In this document: one piece after another, positions 9,052-18,309 of the stretch
Position numbering within the stretch: position 1 is the first letter of the stretch
Layout: each line of letters starts with the position of its first letter
NCBI GenBank assembly: GCA_030407315.1
Contig: JALQPE010002323.1
Location: 1-64,000 of the forward strand
Direction: 5' to 3'
DNA from: Asparagopsis taxiformis
Taxonomy: Eukaryota > Rhodophyta > Florideophyceae > Bonnemaisoniales > Bonnemaisoniaceae
Length of the DNA: 64,000 nucleotides
Translations under genes and position numbers: made by a program
Notes under the pieces: model-generated
What the model was told of the DNA's origin: nothing
Databases searched by the model: none
Seen by the model: only the letters and a program-made list of their open reading frames with translations

Positions 9052-12000
9052 TCAGTTAGCTGGCCAATATTTTCTACCATAGTCAGCAAATATCTCCTCA
9101 TCAGCTTCAACGTCTCTGGTCAGAACGACCTTGACAGCATGGGGATTCTTGATATTCGAAGCAAAGTCCGGTTTGTCTATGGCATCGCCTTGTCGAAACT
9201 CGGCTGACTGTGTTCGACTCACCTCGGTCGCTTTCTCCGTTCCGTCAATGACCCGACAATCATTGAGGTAGCTGGTACAATTATAGACCGCTGGAACGAG
9301 CCAGACCTTCCGAACAGGTGCACCCCTCCCTATGTACGTGGTTTCCAATTCCATGTTGTAGTCCTGGAACCTCTGTCCTGTGCACCCAAATCCTTCCGGG
9401 CCGTACATCACTGATCTCTGCGGTTCCGAGTCTCGAATCTTCGCATAGAAAATCGTCCCGTTGTACCAGCCAATGACCGTCCCCTTCTTCAGTTTCTTCG
9501 CCGCGAATACGCCAAACCCACCACCTCTTACCTCCGATTGCGAAACATAGACACCGTAGAATGCGGCATCAGCAGCCAGAATCGCGTCCGGGTCTATGCT
9601 CCAAAACGAGTGCATGTCCTCGGCCGGCCACTGGTCCATAGGCACCCCGCTCAATCTGTGAAGCATAGAACCGTCCTTCTTCATTGACGCAACGAACACA
9701 AGCAGATGGTTCGGCAATGCTGTCACAGCAGGTAAACCTTCTGGTGCATCTGAGATGTGCTTCTGACGAAGCCTTGGAGCTTTTCCTGTGACCGGTACCG
9801 ACTCGTCCCCAAGAATACTCTCCACCTCACGCTGCAAGATCCCCCCATATCGCCCGGCTTTCACCTCACTGACGAAAGCATGCAGTATCCACTCCTGCGA
9901 TGCATCGTGGCACCTTTTTTCCTTCTCACACCCAATGAACCGACGATACGTACCATCCCTCAACGTCATACACGCTATGGCTGTGCTGTATGTTCCCGAG
10001 AAGAAATCCATCACGATATCGTTCTGCTTCGAAAATCGTTCCAGAAGCTCACGAAGAGTGGTCAACGCCTTCTGCTCATGGCGCAGTCGGTTGTTCTGCC
10101 CATCGTATTGAGCTTCACCAGCCGACAACCTCGGAACGTTGTCAATCGCGTTGGTGAACCCAGGGTGCCTCGATATGTCCGGATTGTGCAACCTGTAATC
10201 CACCATATCGTATGCAGCCATACCCTTCCCCCGCTTATACGCATGGATAACGAAATCGTGCATATTATGCAGTGTGCACGTTTTCGTCGATGGATTGGAC
10301 GTAAAGCTGTGTGGTCGGCGAGATAGCACGACTGGAACACTGTCCACAATCATCTTGCCAGGCTCGGCATTTCTGATTGCATCCATCCATGCCACGAGTT
10401 GGCGCACGCTGGAATAGATTAGAGCATGACCGCCAGGCCGAAGAACTCGAACTATTTCACACGCAACACTCGCCAACTCTTCCGGCTCCAGAATATCGTA
10501 CTCCGAGTTTTCTCTGCCGCCTTCCCGCCTCGTGTTGAATGGAGGATCAGTGAGCACAAGCTGAACACTGTCCTCCAACACGCCATCTTCCAGGAAACTA
10601 ATTTTGTCCTCCACCTCTTTGGCTACATCAGTGGCGTCACAATTCACAGTGTGAATGTAACGCCCCATCACAGCTTCCAGCTTGGTGACATATTCCGGCT
10701 TGGATTCCTTTCCGACGTCAACGAGCGGTGCTTCTGTAGGCGATACAGTGTCAACCTCCATAGCGTCATCCTCGGCCGCACCTTCTCTTGTTGCTGTTTC
10801 GCTAGCAACCGCCGCATTATCGTCCTCTCCACCACCGCGCTCCAGCCTAGCCTTCTTCCTCTGTGGCTCCAGACTATCCTCTTCTATATCCTCGCTGCCA
10901 TTGTTTGGCACTGCTGCGGATATTTCCATCTGCGCAGGTGCACCTTCAAGGATGCCAGGCTCGGGCGTATCCTCAAGACTGTGCAACTCATCCATGGTCA
11001 GAGGAAGCTTTCGTTGCTCTCGGGTTCGCAATAACCAAGCCTTCAGCCTCCTCTGACCATCCAGGGCATGAGACGTGTTCAACTTGGCTCGCATGAACGA
11101 GTTCAATCCGAACTTGTCAGGAGTGTCGAAAAGCAAGGCTCGAAGTCTCTGCATCAGCTGACCACGCTCGGCGAACACATTCACCTCAGTGACACATTGG
11201 CGTATCGACAGCAGGAAGGCGCTTGTCAATGATCGCAGCCTTGCATCCACAGCCACTGGAAGGTCGGCACAGAACCCGTTTTCACTGTCTACAGTTTTCG
11301 GGACAATGGTCAGGTTTTTCCGATGCTCCTCGACCGCGCAGCCATCAGACCGATTCGGGAGTGACCTGAAGCAAAGGCTCGCAGGATCGAATACCATGAA
11401 CGGCCAGCACATCGATTCAACATCCTCATACCCCAACACTCTTGCCCCGGTATCCCACGCAGCTAACACACGGTCGACAACAAATCCAAGCTGGTTGGCT
11501 TGCGCACTGGATGTTGCAATTCCAACCATTCCACCACCACCAATGGCCCCGGATGTGGCTCTGGCCCGCCTAGATGGCGCACTGCCCATCTCCTTACTGC
11601 GAATAGCCAAGATACACTGGCACATCATAACCATCAGCCTCCTGAACCGCTTCTGGCTAGCCTGCAAAGAATCTTGCATGTCGGATGTAGCGCCGTCTAG
11701 AAAGTACCTGCTCGAAAGCAGTTCGCGGTTCAGTGGAGAGGACAATTCTCCGCGGGGTGTCTTGCCAAACATTTCGACGGCACGAGAACTAGTCACCCCC
11801 ACCTGTTTCGGAAACTCAACCATCCTCGGAGAATCACCCATCTCTGCATTGAGTCCCCATGCATGACAAAACATTTGCCACAGACGCAAATCAATCGCAC
11901 TCGAATCTTCTGCTCGGTGATACGGCCGAAGCACAGCCAGGATAGACATGCATGAGCTGTACTGCGGTTTACCACTCAGGCTTGAAGCAATTTGGCCGCT

Positions 12001-12519
12001 TGGATCGCAGGACTTGATCCAGCCCAACACATCGGCCATCCTCACAGACGAAATATGAGCGTACTTGTCCTTTCCTTTTTGGACCCAGTACTCGTCTCTG
12101 AGATCAACGGCGATCATCAGATACTCAACAAACATCATGCGCCTTTGCAGGCCTGCAATGTCGTTGGATGTCGTCGCTCTCACACGGTCCAGCACAACAG
12201 CAGTACTGCTGTTGGTGTCCGCCACGATAGACTCTTCTCGCATAGGAATCGTAACGCCAGGAGGAAAGACGCCCTTCTCCATTCCACGTACAATTGCCAT
12301 GCAGCGGTGCGCTCCATCCAATATCTCCAGAACGCCTTCTCGAAACCTGCCAGTCACGGGATGAGCTGTGTCATAACCGCTGTTGCGAATGCTCTCCATG
12401 AGCGCTTCCACATGACTTGCATCAACATCGCGAATCGATACGAATTTGCTGACTTGATTGGGGTCGATGAACACCCATCCGTCGTGCTTTTCACCGTGAT
12501 TGTGGAACGTTCCTTCCAT
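9052..12519 (-). CDS. ParB-like / DNA methyltransferase / SET fusion
   Basis: 1,155 residues; start ATG at 12519 (the frame extends only three codons further, to a TTG). Residues about 15-92 are a ParB/Srx-like module with LEILDGAHRCMAIV (DGAHR at 68-72). Residues 545-600 are an acidic linker with an NLS-like QRKKARLE. Residues about 615-890 are an amino-methyltransferase: TDPPFNTR (657-664), a substrate-specificity region, then RHEQK and DFFSGTYSTA (838-847). The order DPPF before the AdoMet FxG motif is that of beta-class N6-adenine/N4-cytosine enzymes. Residues about 985-1150 are a SET-like domain: RGGGFGVFA (998-1006), SYLND near 1083, NIKNPHAV near 1122 and a terminal ADYGRKYW. A single chain could mark DNA and a protein such as a histone; that is inference. 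Palindrome array FB4 lies just beyond its 3' end; 12520-13032 separates it from a divergent gene. Confidence 0.9.
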   Translation of the reverse strand: MEGTFHNHGEKHDGWVFIDPNQVSKFVSIRDVDASHVEALMESIRNSGYDTAHPVTGRFREGVLEILDGAHRCMAIVRGMEKGVFPPGVTIPMREESIVADTNSSTAVVLDRVRATTSNDIAGLQRRMMFVEYLMIAVDLRDEYWVQKGKDKYAHISSVRMADVLGWIKSCDPSGQIASSLSGKPQYSSCMSILAVLRPYHRAEDSSAIDLRLWQMFCHAWGLNAEMGDSPRMVEFPKQVGVTSSRAVEMFGKTPRGELSSPLNRELLSSRYFLDGATSDMQDSLQASQKRFRRLMVMMCQCILAIRSKEMGSAPSRRARATSGAIGGGGMVGIATSSAQANQLGFVVDRVLAAWDTGARVLGYEDVESMCWPFMVFDPASLCFRSLPNRSDGCAVEEHRKNLTIVPKTVDSENGFCADLPVAVDARLRSLTSAFLLSIRQCVTEVNVFAERGQLMQRLRALLFDTPDKFGLNSFMRAKLNTSHALDGQRRLKAWLLRTREQRKLPLTMDELHSLEDTPEPGILEGAPAQMEISAAVPNNGSEDIEEDSLEPQRKKARLERGGGEDDNAAVASETATREGAAEDDAMEVDTVSPTEAPLVDVGKESKPEYVTKLEAVMGRYIHTVNCDATDVAKEVEDKISFLEDGVLEDSVQLVLTDPPFNTRREGGRENSEYDILEPEELASVACEIVRVLRPGGHALIYSSVRQLVAWMDAIRNAEPGKMIVDSVPVVLSRRPHSFTSNPSTKTCTLHNMHDFVIHAYKRGKGMAAYDMVDYRLHNPDISRHPGFTNAIDNVPRLSAGEAQYDGQNNRLRHEQKALTTLRELLERFSKQNDIVMDFFSGTYSTAIACMTLRDGTYRRFIGCEKEKRCHDASQEWILHAFVSEVKAGRYGGILQREVESILGDESVPVTGKAPRLRQKHISDAPEGLPAVTALPNHLLVFVASMKKDGSMLHRLSGVPMDQWPAEDMHSFWSIDPDAILAADAAFYGVYVSQSEVRGGGFGVFAAKKLKKGTVIGWYNGTIFYAKIRDSEPQRSVMYGPEGFGCTGQRFQDYNMELETTYIGRGAPVRKVWLVPAVYNCTSYLNDCRVIDGTEKATEVSRTQSAEFRQGDAIDKPDFASNIKNPHAVKVVLTRDVEADEEIFADYGRKYWPAN

Positions 12520-13032
12520 GGCGAACAAAGGTAGAGTTTTTAAGAAAGGGATAGTTGGTTGCTGCTTGACCAGGGTGGCGCAAAGCAGAAGTTGGTTGTT
12601 TAAAACAAAGTGTCAGCGAGTGGTAGCACTTCGGTGGCTGTTTCCTTTCCACCCCTGTCCGAACCTTTACAAGATAACTACATCGACTGTTAGCTCAATA
12701 ATCAATGTAATACTAAAGTAATACTCAAAATATTTTTCCATGCAATTTATTGGGCCCCGTAACATCTCTAAGCGTATCTTTGTAGTCCAATCGTATGCAT
12801 CCGACATTCACTTCTAGAACGATTATTCACATCAAATTTTATGCTGCAATCAGTTCATGGCAGACATCATCCACACTGACGTGTCAATTTTGTCAATTGT
12901 CCATTCTATTTCTACACCACCTAAACATCTCTTCTGGACCTTTCCAATCCTCCTAGTATATACTACTCTTTAGCAGAAGGTAACGGTTAGGCTTTCACTA
13001 ATACAACAATTCTATCCCATAGCTATCCCAAC
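12520..13032. promoter_or_regulatory. Shared upstream region of two divergent genes
   Basis: 513 bp between the start of the methyltransferase/SET gene (minus) and the 13033 gene (plus). AT-rich, with no open frame and no repeat. Bases 12955-12969 (TAGTATATACTAC) include a TATATA box-like site 60-70 bp before the plus-strand ATG. A bidirectional promoter is inferred from position only. Confidence 0.4.
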
Positions 13033-14394
13033 ATGCTTCCTCTCGCTCCAAACGACGTTATAGAAGTTCAATGGGAACTTCGGCCGTTTGGGAGGAAACG
13101 AAAAATTGTGTGGTGGTCTGCAATCGTCAAGGAAATTACTCAGGTCAAGACCGAAACAGACCCATTCCTCCATGCATTGCTCGAATACAAAGCTGAATAT
13201 GGTTTCGACTCTACCCTTTCTCAAGTCAAGATTTCAGATCGTAACGAGCTCGTCGACAAGGATTCCGGAAGGGTTCTCCCGTGGCGAAGTGGTGAGCTTC
13301 GCAGTATGGACTCACCTGCATCCCCAGCAGAGAGAGACCCGGACTACGGCATTGACCACACTCGCCACCGCCACCGCGGCATCCTTCAAGATTGCACTGC
13401 GGATCAAATGAAGAAGACCATAGCAGAAATGCTGGCAAGATTGGAAAAGCTGGAGTCAGCTGCCAAACATCCTCTTCCCCCTCCATTCGATTCCAACAGC
13501 TCCATGACCTCCTCTGCTCTGACTGTATGTAGCATTCTGTTTCAGAAGCTTGGTGTGTACACGGACAAGCCCCTCTCCCTCCGGATGACAAAATCCGAGC
13601 ACTCCAGGGGAATGCGACAAACATCGCAAGAAGAAATCAGAGTACAGGCTGACTGCTCCCTTGCTCAATTCCGCACTATTGCCATTCAATGCAAGGCGAA
13701 AGAGAATCGTGATGTTCTCTTCCTGCCGTCCTTTGAGGACATCACCTTTCCCTCTGGAAATGAGTCGGATCTTTCCATCATTTTCCCCACCTTTCAGGCA
13801 CTATGTGACTCCATAGGTACCTCGCAACACGGGTTCCAGAAAATATTGGTGAAGAGCAGGGCGGAACGCGATGGAGGCAGCTCATCGATTGTCCGAATTT
13901 TAGGAAATCTAGTCGACGTTGACTGCTCTCATGATGCTCCTTCTTCCGCATTTCTCGTCGGCTCATCTGCTTACGTCCTGTCCAGCCCAGACCAACGTAT
14001 GACAGTTCTTTGCAGAGACTCCTACGAGTTTGACCATGTCAACAATACATTTTTACATCCCCTATGTCTTAGCCAACTATCACAGTCTAGCATCGTGGAC
14101 TCTTTCCACCTACGTGATAAGGCTACTGTTACTTATGGAGCAACGTTTTCGTTACTGTGGAGACGTATTCAGCGCCGAGCTTGTTACAGCACTTTCCAGC
14201 CTCTATCAACCGCAGAGACGTTTGGTACACTACATCTACGCTTACCTTGCTGTATTTTCAGTGGTACTACTATATGCCAGGAGCTTGAAGACATTGGCTA
14301 TGAGGCTATCTCTCGTCTTGGCTTCAATGCGGATTCAGACACTACCCACCCACCCTCTCCTCCACCTGCCACCTGCAGTCCGGAGCAAAAATGA
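13033..14394 (+). CDS. Tudor/PWWP-like coiled-coil protein, function unknown
   Basis: 453 residues from the ATG at 13033. Residues about 5-75 (DVIEVQWEL, KIVWWSAIVKEI, LLEYKAEYGFD, KVKISDRNELVD-like stretch) have the strand-rich, aromatic pattern of a Tudor/PWWP/agenet-type barrel; this is a fold guess. Residues 122-145 (KKTIAEMLARLEKLESAAK) form a coiled coil. The remainder is a globular region I do not recognise, ending in a Pro-rich tail. It sits between the methyltransferase/SET gene (divergent) and a second coiled-coil gene (convergent). If the barrel is real it would suit a chromatin reader working with its neighbours. Gene status rests on the length of the frame and coherent composition. 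Confidence 0.7.
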   Translation: MLPLAPNDVIEVQWELRPFGRKRKIVWWSAIVKEITQVKTETDPFLHALLEYKAEYGFDSTLSQVKISDRNELVDKDSGRVLPWRSGELRSMDSPASPAERDPDYGIDHTRHRHRGILQDCTADQMKKTIAEMLARLEKLESAAKHPLPPPFDSNSSMTSSALTVCSILFQKLGVYTDKPLSLRMTKSEHSRGMRQTSQEEIRVQADCSLAQFRTIAIQCKAKENRDVLFLPSFEDITFPSGNESDLSIIFPTFQALCDSIGTSQHGFQKILVKSRAERDGGSSSIVRILGNLVDVDCSHDAPSSAFLVGSSAYVLSSPDQRMTVLCRDSYEFDHVNNTFLHPLCLSQLSQSSIVDSFHLRDKATVTYGATFSLLWRRIQRRACYSTFQPLSTAETFGTLHLRLPCCIFSGTTICQELEDIGYEAISRLGFNADSDTTHPPSPPPATCSPEQK

Positions 14395-14669
14395 TAAAGC
14401 ACACCTATCCGTAGTTATCCTGTTCCTGGGTATTCCATTCTAGAGCTCCTGTGGCCATCAATTTCTAGTAAAGACGGATACCCTCGCCCCTTCCTACTTC
14501 GACTATTCCACTACCTGTCTCTGCGCTGTTCCTTCGACTTGACACTATCGTCTGACTGGTTTCCTGATGTCTCGCACCTATCTACTTCCATCTATTACAA
14601 AATTCACCTCAACAGAAATTTTATTTCTTCATTCTTCGTCTACTACACCGAAACTGGTTTCATCCGATA

Positions 14670-16196
14670 CTACTCCCCTTCATTCTCGATTTCATCATCG
14701 ACGAATACCTTCACATATTCTGCATCTCCTCCGTCCTCTTCCATAGACCTGAAGCTCTCCTCCAGCACTGATTCCCCCCCATCGTCTACGTTCAGTTCTT
14801 CATATCTATCACGCGATATAGTCAAAACCTCCTCATTCATGAACCGACTACTCACCCGCTCCCCGGGAAGAAGCAGTTTCACTGCTTCATTGATTTCCCG
14901 GATTTGCGCTCCTTCCACCTCTGTTCCACTTTGAAATTTCAAAATCGTTCGGAACCCGTATGCAAGTATGTAGATGAATTGCAAGGAGTATTCTGAACGT
15001 CGCAGGAACATGTTCTTATCAGAACATTGCGTGTAGGCGACTGCAAAGTTCAGTGCAACCTCTACTAAATTGATCCTCCTAGTCAAAAACCTCTTGTCCG
15101 GTTCTCCAATTATTTGAACTTCGTACTCGACTTTGAATAGCATTTCTTTTCGCACTGCAATGAAGTCGCGAAGAATCTTCATATTCTTGTCATCCATTGC
15201 TGCACGCTCCGCTGCATTCATTTTCCTCTGCGCCGAGTACAGACTTGGAACTGACTCAATGTCCAGCCCACCGTCGTGCAAATGATGCTCCATTCGGACT
15301 GAACCTTGAAACCCACTGTATAGAACGAATCCAAGATCTCGGATGAACCGGTTTCGCACATGATCTCTGGACTTGTTCATAAACCCGGTCACTGCTGTGA
15401 GTGCCGATTTCGTCACAGTGATGCCTACCTCCTTTCTGTGCAACGGCCCATTGTCTCCAACCTTTCTTCGCTTCTGCTTTCGAGCGGCCCCATCACTTCC
15501 CTCGGACGTCCCATGCATTCCATCCATGCGAGCAGAGTCCGTTCCGCGAATTGTCTCCTCAATGGTCCCGGTAGTCACATACCCCCGCGCCCTCCACCGT
15601 TCGATACCTTCCGACGTTCCATTGGAGCTGGAACGGTCTCCTCCCTCTCTGAAAGAATTGTTTTGACACGTATTCTTGATTAAAGAGGTCACAACTTGGC
15701 AGCGCAATTCAATGTGGTTCCGGCCGGCAAGCGTCCTATTGAACACATCCTTTCGCTCATTGCTCTGCCTGGCGAACATCAGCGTATTGATTAGCTGGCA
15801 TCCGTTGAAATGCCTATCCCTCTTATCCACCATTGCCTTCGTGTACGTTGGAACAACAGCACACAGCACAGCACACACCATTTCGAACGTGAACGATTTC
15901 TCCGCATCCTGCGCAATGCGGAGACGTTCCCTGTCCTTCTCGGAGGCGATCTTCTTCGGATGTCCTTGTCCCTGGCTCAGAAGCCCATCGACGATGCTCT
16001 TGACCTCCTGCATATCGGTGTTTAGCATGGAGACAGTCTTGGCGACATTTCCGAGAGTCTCGCGTAATTGAATGGTGCTCTTCTCGACGGCATCCATTTT
16101 ATCACTCAGGGCTTTCAACTCTGCAGTGATGTTCGAAAAGCCCTCACGCGTTATTTCGGAAAATGCGGCGATGCTTACGGAGGTTTCGGGATTCAT
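14670..16196 (-). CDS. Coiled-coil nuclear protein, function unknown
   Basis: 508 residues from the ATG at 16196 (an 18-codon upstream extension begins only at a GTG). Residues about 15-75 are a heptad-rich coiled coil (ITAELKALSDKMDAVEK, LRETLGNVAKTVSML). Residues about 95-185 form a helical region with several Cys. KQKRRKVG at 240-247 looks like an NLS. Residues 265-460 are a further helical domain (FIRDLGFVLYSGFQG, RRINLVEVALNFAVAY), and the last 40 residues are acidic. No known family recognised. It converges with the 13033 gene across a 275-bp gap, and the ACAGTAAA palindrome array lies about 500 bp upstream of its start. Its neighbours suggest, but do not show, a role in the same system. 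Confidence 0.75.
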   Translation of the reverse strand: MNPETSVSIAAFSEITREGFSNITAELKALSDKMDAVEKSTIQLRETLGNVAKTVSMLNTDMQEVKSIVDGLLSQGQGHPKKIASEKDRERLRIAQDAEKSFTFEMVCAVLCAVVPTYTKAMVDKRDRHFNGCQLINTLMFARQSNERKDVFNRTLAGRNHIELRCQVVTSLIKNTCQNNSFREGGDRSSSNGTSEGIERWRARGYVTTGTIEETIRGTDSARMDGMHGTSEGSDGAARKQKRRKVGDNGPLHRKEVGITVTKSALTAVTGFMNKSRDHVRNRFIRDLGFVLYSGFQGSVRMEHHLHDGGLDIESVPSLYSAQRKMNAAERAAMDDKNMKILRDFIAVRKEMLFKVEYEVQIIGEPDKRFLTRRINLVEVALNFAVAYTQCSDKNMFLRRSEYSLQFIYILAYGFRTILKFQSGTEVEGAQIREINEAVKLLLPGERVSSRFMNEEVLTISRDRYEELNVDDGGESVLEESFRSMEEDGGDAEYVKVFVDDEIENEGE

Positions 16197-16717
16197 CTTG
16201 ACCTTGCAATTGGAGTTTGCTAAAAGGAGAATTGCTTTGAAGGATGTCACGCTTAGTACAGCAGTGTTGTAGCAAATATCATTTCAGTGGATGCATCCAT
16301 CCTGGTCTACTCTACATAATAATAATGCTTCCCAGTGCTCCGTAACGGTTATTTTTCATAATTTAGTGGTGGATGGTGCGTATTCTTTCCTTTGCCACCA
16401 CCCACGTCCTGTGCATACCACACCTCGCTACCAGACTGACGTCTCCTACTAGACACTTTCAATGCAAAGATAGATAGGTATAATTTGAAATGCTAAACTC
16501 AACATATTATAGCTACTATGTACATTCTCTCCTTACGGTGAGACAAACCAGATATGTTCTGTTCTCCCAATCTTCCTTTCTCCAACGTCCTATTCAGCAT
16601 CTAGCTTCCCCGCACCCAACTATCTGTAAAGCACCATCACAATTAATATAGTCGTATACCACACACCATTCCAATATTTACCTTCACACCAACACTATGC
16701 TCCATATTTCCTCTAAG
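16197..16717. other. Upstream flank of coiled-coil gene
   Basis: No gene or clear repeat seen; AT-rich sequence leading into the palindrome array. Confidence 0.4.
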
Positions 16718-17090
16718 TCCACTCCACCAGACAGTGTTGTCAAACAATGCACGGTACTACCCGCAGACAATACAATTTGCTATCTACACTACTGTCTACA
16801 GATTTCCCCAGACAGTGCAGTAATACAGTACAATGTATTGTCTCAGACAGTAAAATGTACTGTCTGCACATACTGTCTGGCGGCAACACTTCCGGACAGT
16901 AAAATTTACTGTTCTGGACAGTAAATTTTACTGTTTTTGGTACTGTCCAGATTTCGTGCCAGTTTACTGCTGCAGCAGTATTCTGAAATTTCCAGACAGT
17001 AAATTTTACTGTCTCCGCGCACTGTCTTGGCCAGACAGTAATTTTTACTGTCTCAGACAGTAAATTTACTGTCTGTTTTCATTCTCAACA
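16718..17090. repeat. Array of ACAGTAAA/TTTACTGT palindromes
   Basis: About fifteen copies of (G)ACAGT or ACTGT(C) arranged as short palindromes, best formed at 16895-17075, e.g. GACAGTAAATTTTACTGTC, with variant centres (AATT, TTTT, TG). The array is unlike FB1-FB4 in sequence but alike in design. It ends exactly where the decayed protease of gypsy element A breaks off. Confidence 0.85.
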
Positions 17091-17097
17091 CCGTAGT

Positions 17098-18309
17098 GTT
17101 ATTTTTAGTGCGCGTAGCAATCGTCGCGCCTTTCGGCAGCTCGCGGTCCTTCTTCGTGAAGTTAGATACGATAATAAGAGAAACGTCTCTTGGTCCTACG
17201 TCGACCACTCCGTTGGCTATACGAAGCCCATGCCGGAATTGCACCGACGCTTTCGGTTCGAGGAACACGAGTCAGGTCGCATCCGTCGTCACGTTGACGG
17301 TCCGTGCGACATCGCCGGTACACGCGTGTACTTCGTCAGGCGAACGAAAACGTTCGGCTTGGCCGATTCGAGGCCGCGTTACGCTCGCGGCGTTTTTCGG
17401 GTGTTCCACGTTTGGATTCGTCTCTTCCCCCTCCTCGTATGGAGTCGTCGTATCACCCTCCGCGATAATGGGTATCGTATCTCCTCGGTGGAGCTCGATC
17501 GTTTGCGCTCGACAGCGTATAGCATCGACATGCTTCGACATGAACGACGTGCCCATTATGACGGGGACAGCCAGCGTGTTGGCTACGAAGAATTTTACGC
17601 GGAACAGCGAGTTCCCCAGCCTGACACGAAGCAGGATGGCGCCTTCGATAGGCAAACGTCGCCCGTTGGCGTCTCCGAGCTTCGGTAGCTCTTCGTCACG
17701 TAGACAGCGGTCGACCCAGTCGTAGGGTAGTAAACTTGTTCGTATCAAGTTGTAGCCGCTGCACGTATCCATCGCGATGGTAATCGCCCTCATCACGTTG
17801 AGGTCTAGTCCGATCGTTCCGGATACGATATAATGCTTCGACGCAAGTAGGCACGTATGCCCGTCGAGGACCAACGGTTCGGTCCTGACCGGCGCGCGGT
17901 CTACGTCTTCGCTAGCGATTCGTCGCTTCACCGTATGGGCCCGTATGGCTTCTTTTGCGTCGACACGCTTCGTATAAGCCGCGTGCTTGGCTTTCTCGCG
18001 CTCGGAAGCGTCATGCTTCCGGGTAGCGCGTCTCGCTCGTCTGCGAGGCTTCCTCTTCGTGTGAGGTTCGTTTGTCCCGTCGGACTTCGTTTCTTCCCCC
18101 ACGTCGGGTGTCATGTGACTCGAGTTGGCCTTCGCGGCCGTGAGCTTTACGTAACTCTCGTTCATCGGTGAGCCTGCGGAGGACCAATCATCGACGTCGG
18201 TCGTCCCCCTTTCACGTAAGGGTTCAGGCGATGTGGGTGGCTCGTGACCTACATCGCCTGGTCGTTTTCCGGCGCGAGGCCGTTCGACACGTCGTCGTCG
18301 TGAGCCCAC
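17098..18309 (-). pseudogene. Element A retroviral-type aspartic protease, decayed
   Basis: The frame starts at 18309, overlapping the gag end by 61 bp in a different frame, as gag-pro pairs using frameshifting often do. A basic N-terminal half is followed by a retropepsin-like domain with AMDTCSGYN at residues 180-187. The catalytic DTG has become DTC, so activity is doubtful. A TGA at 17272-17274 stops the frame, yet matching sequence continues in the same frame to about 17098 (FLEPKASVQFRHGLRIANGV), corresponding to element B residues just before RT. Everything after is gone. Confidence 0.8.
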
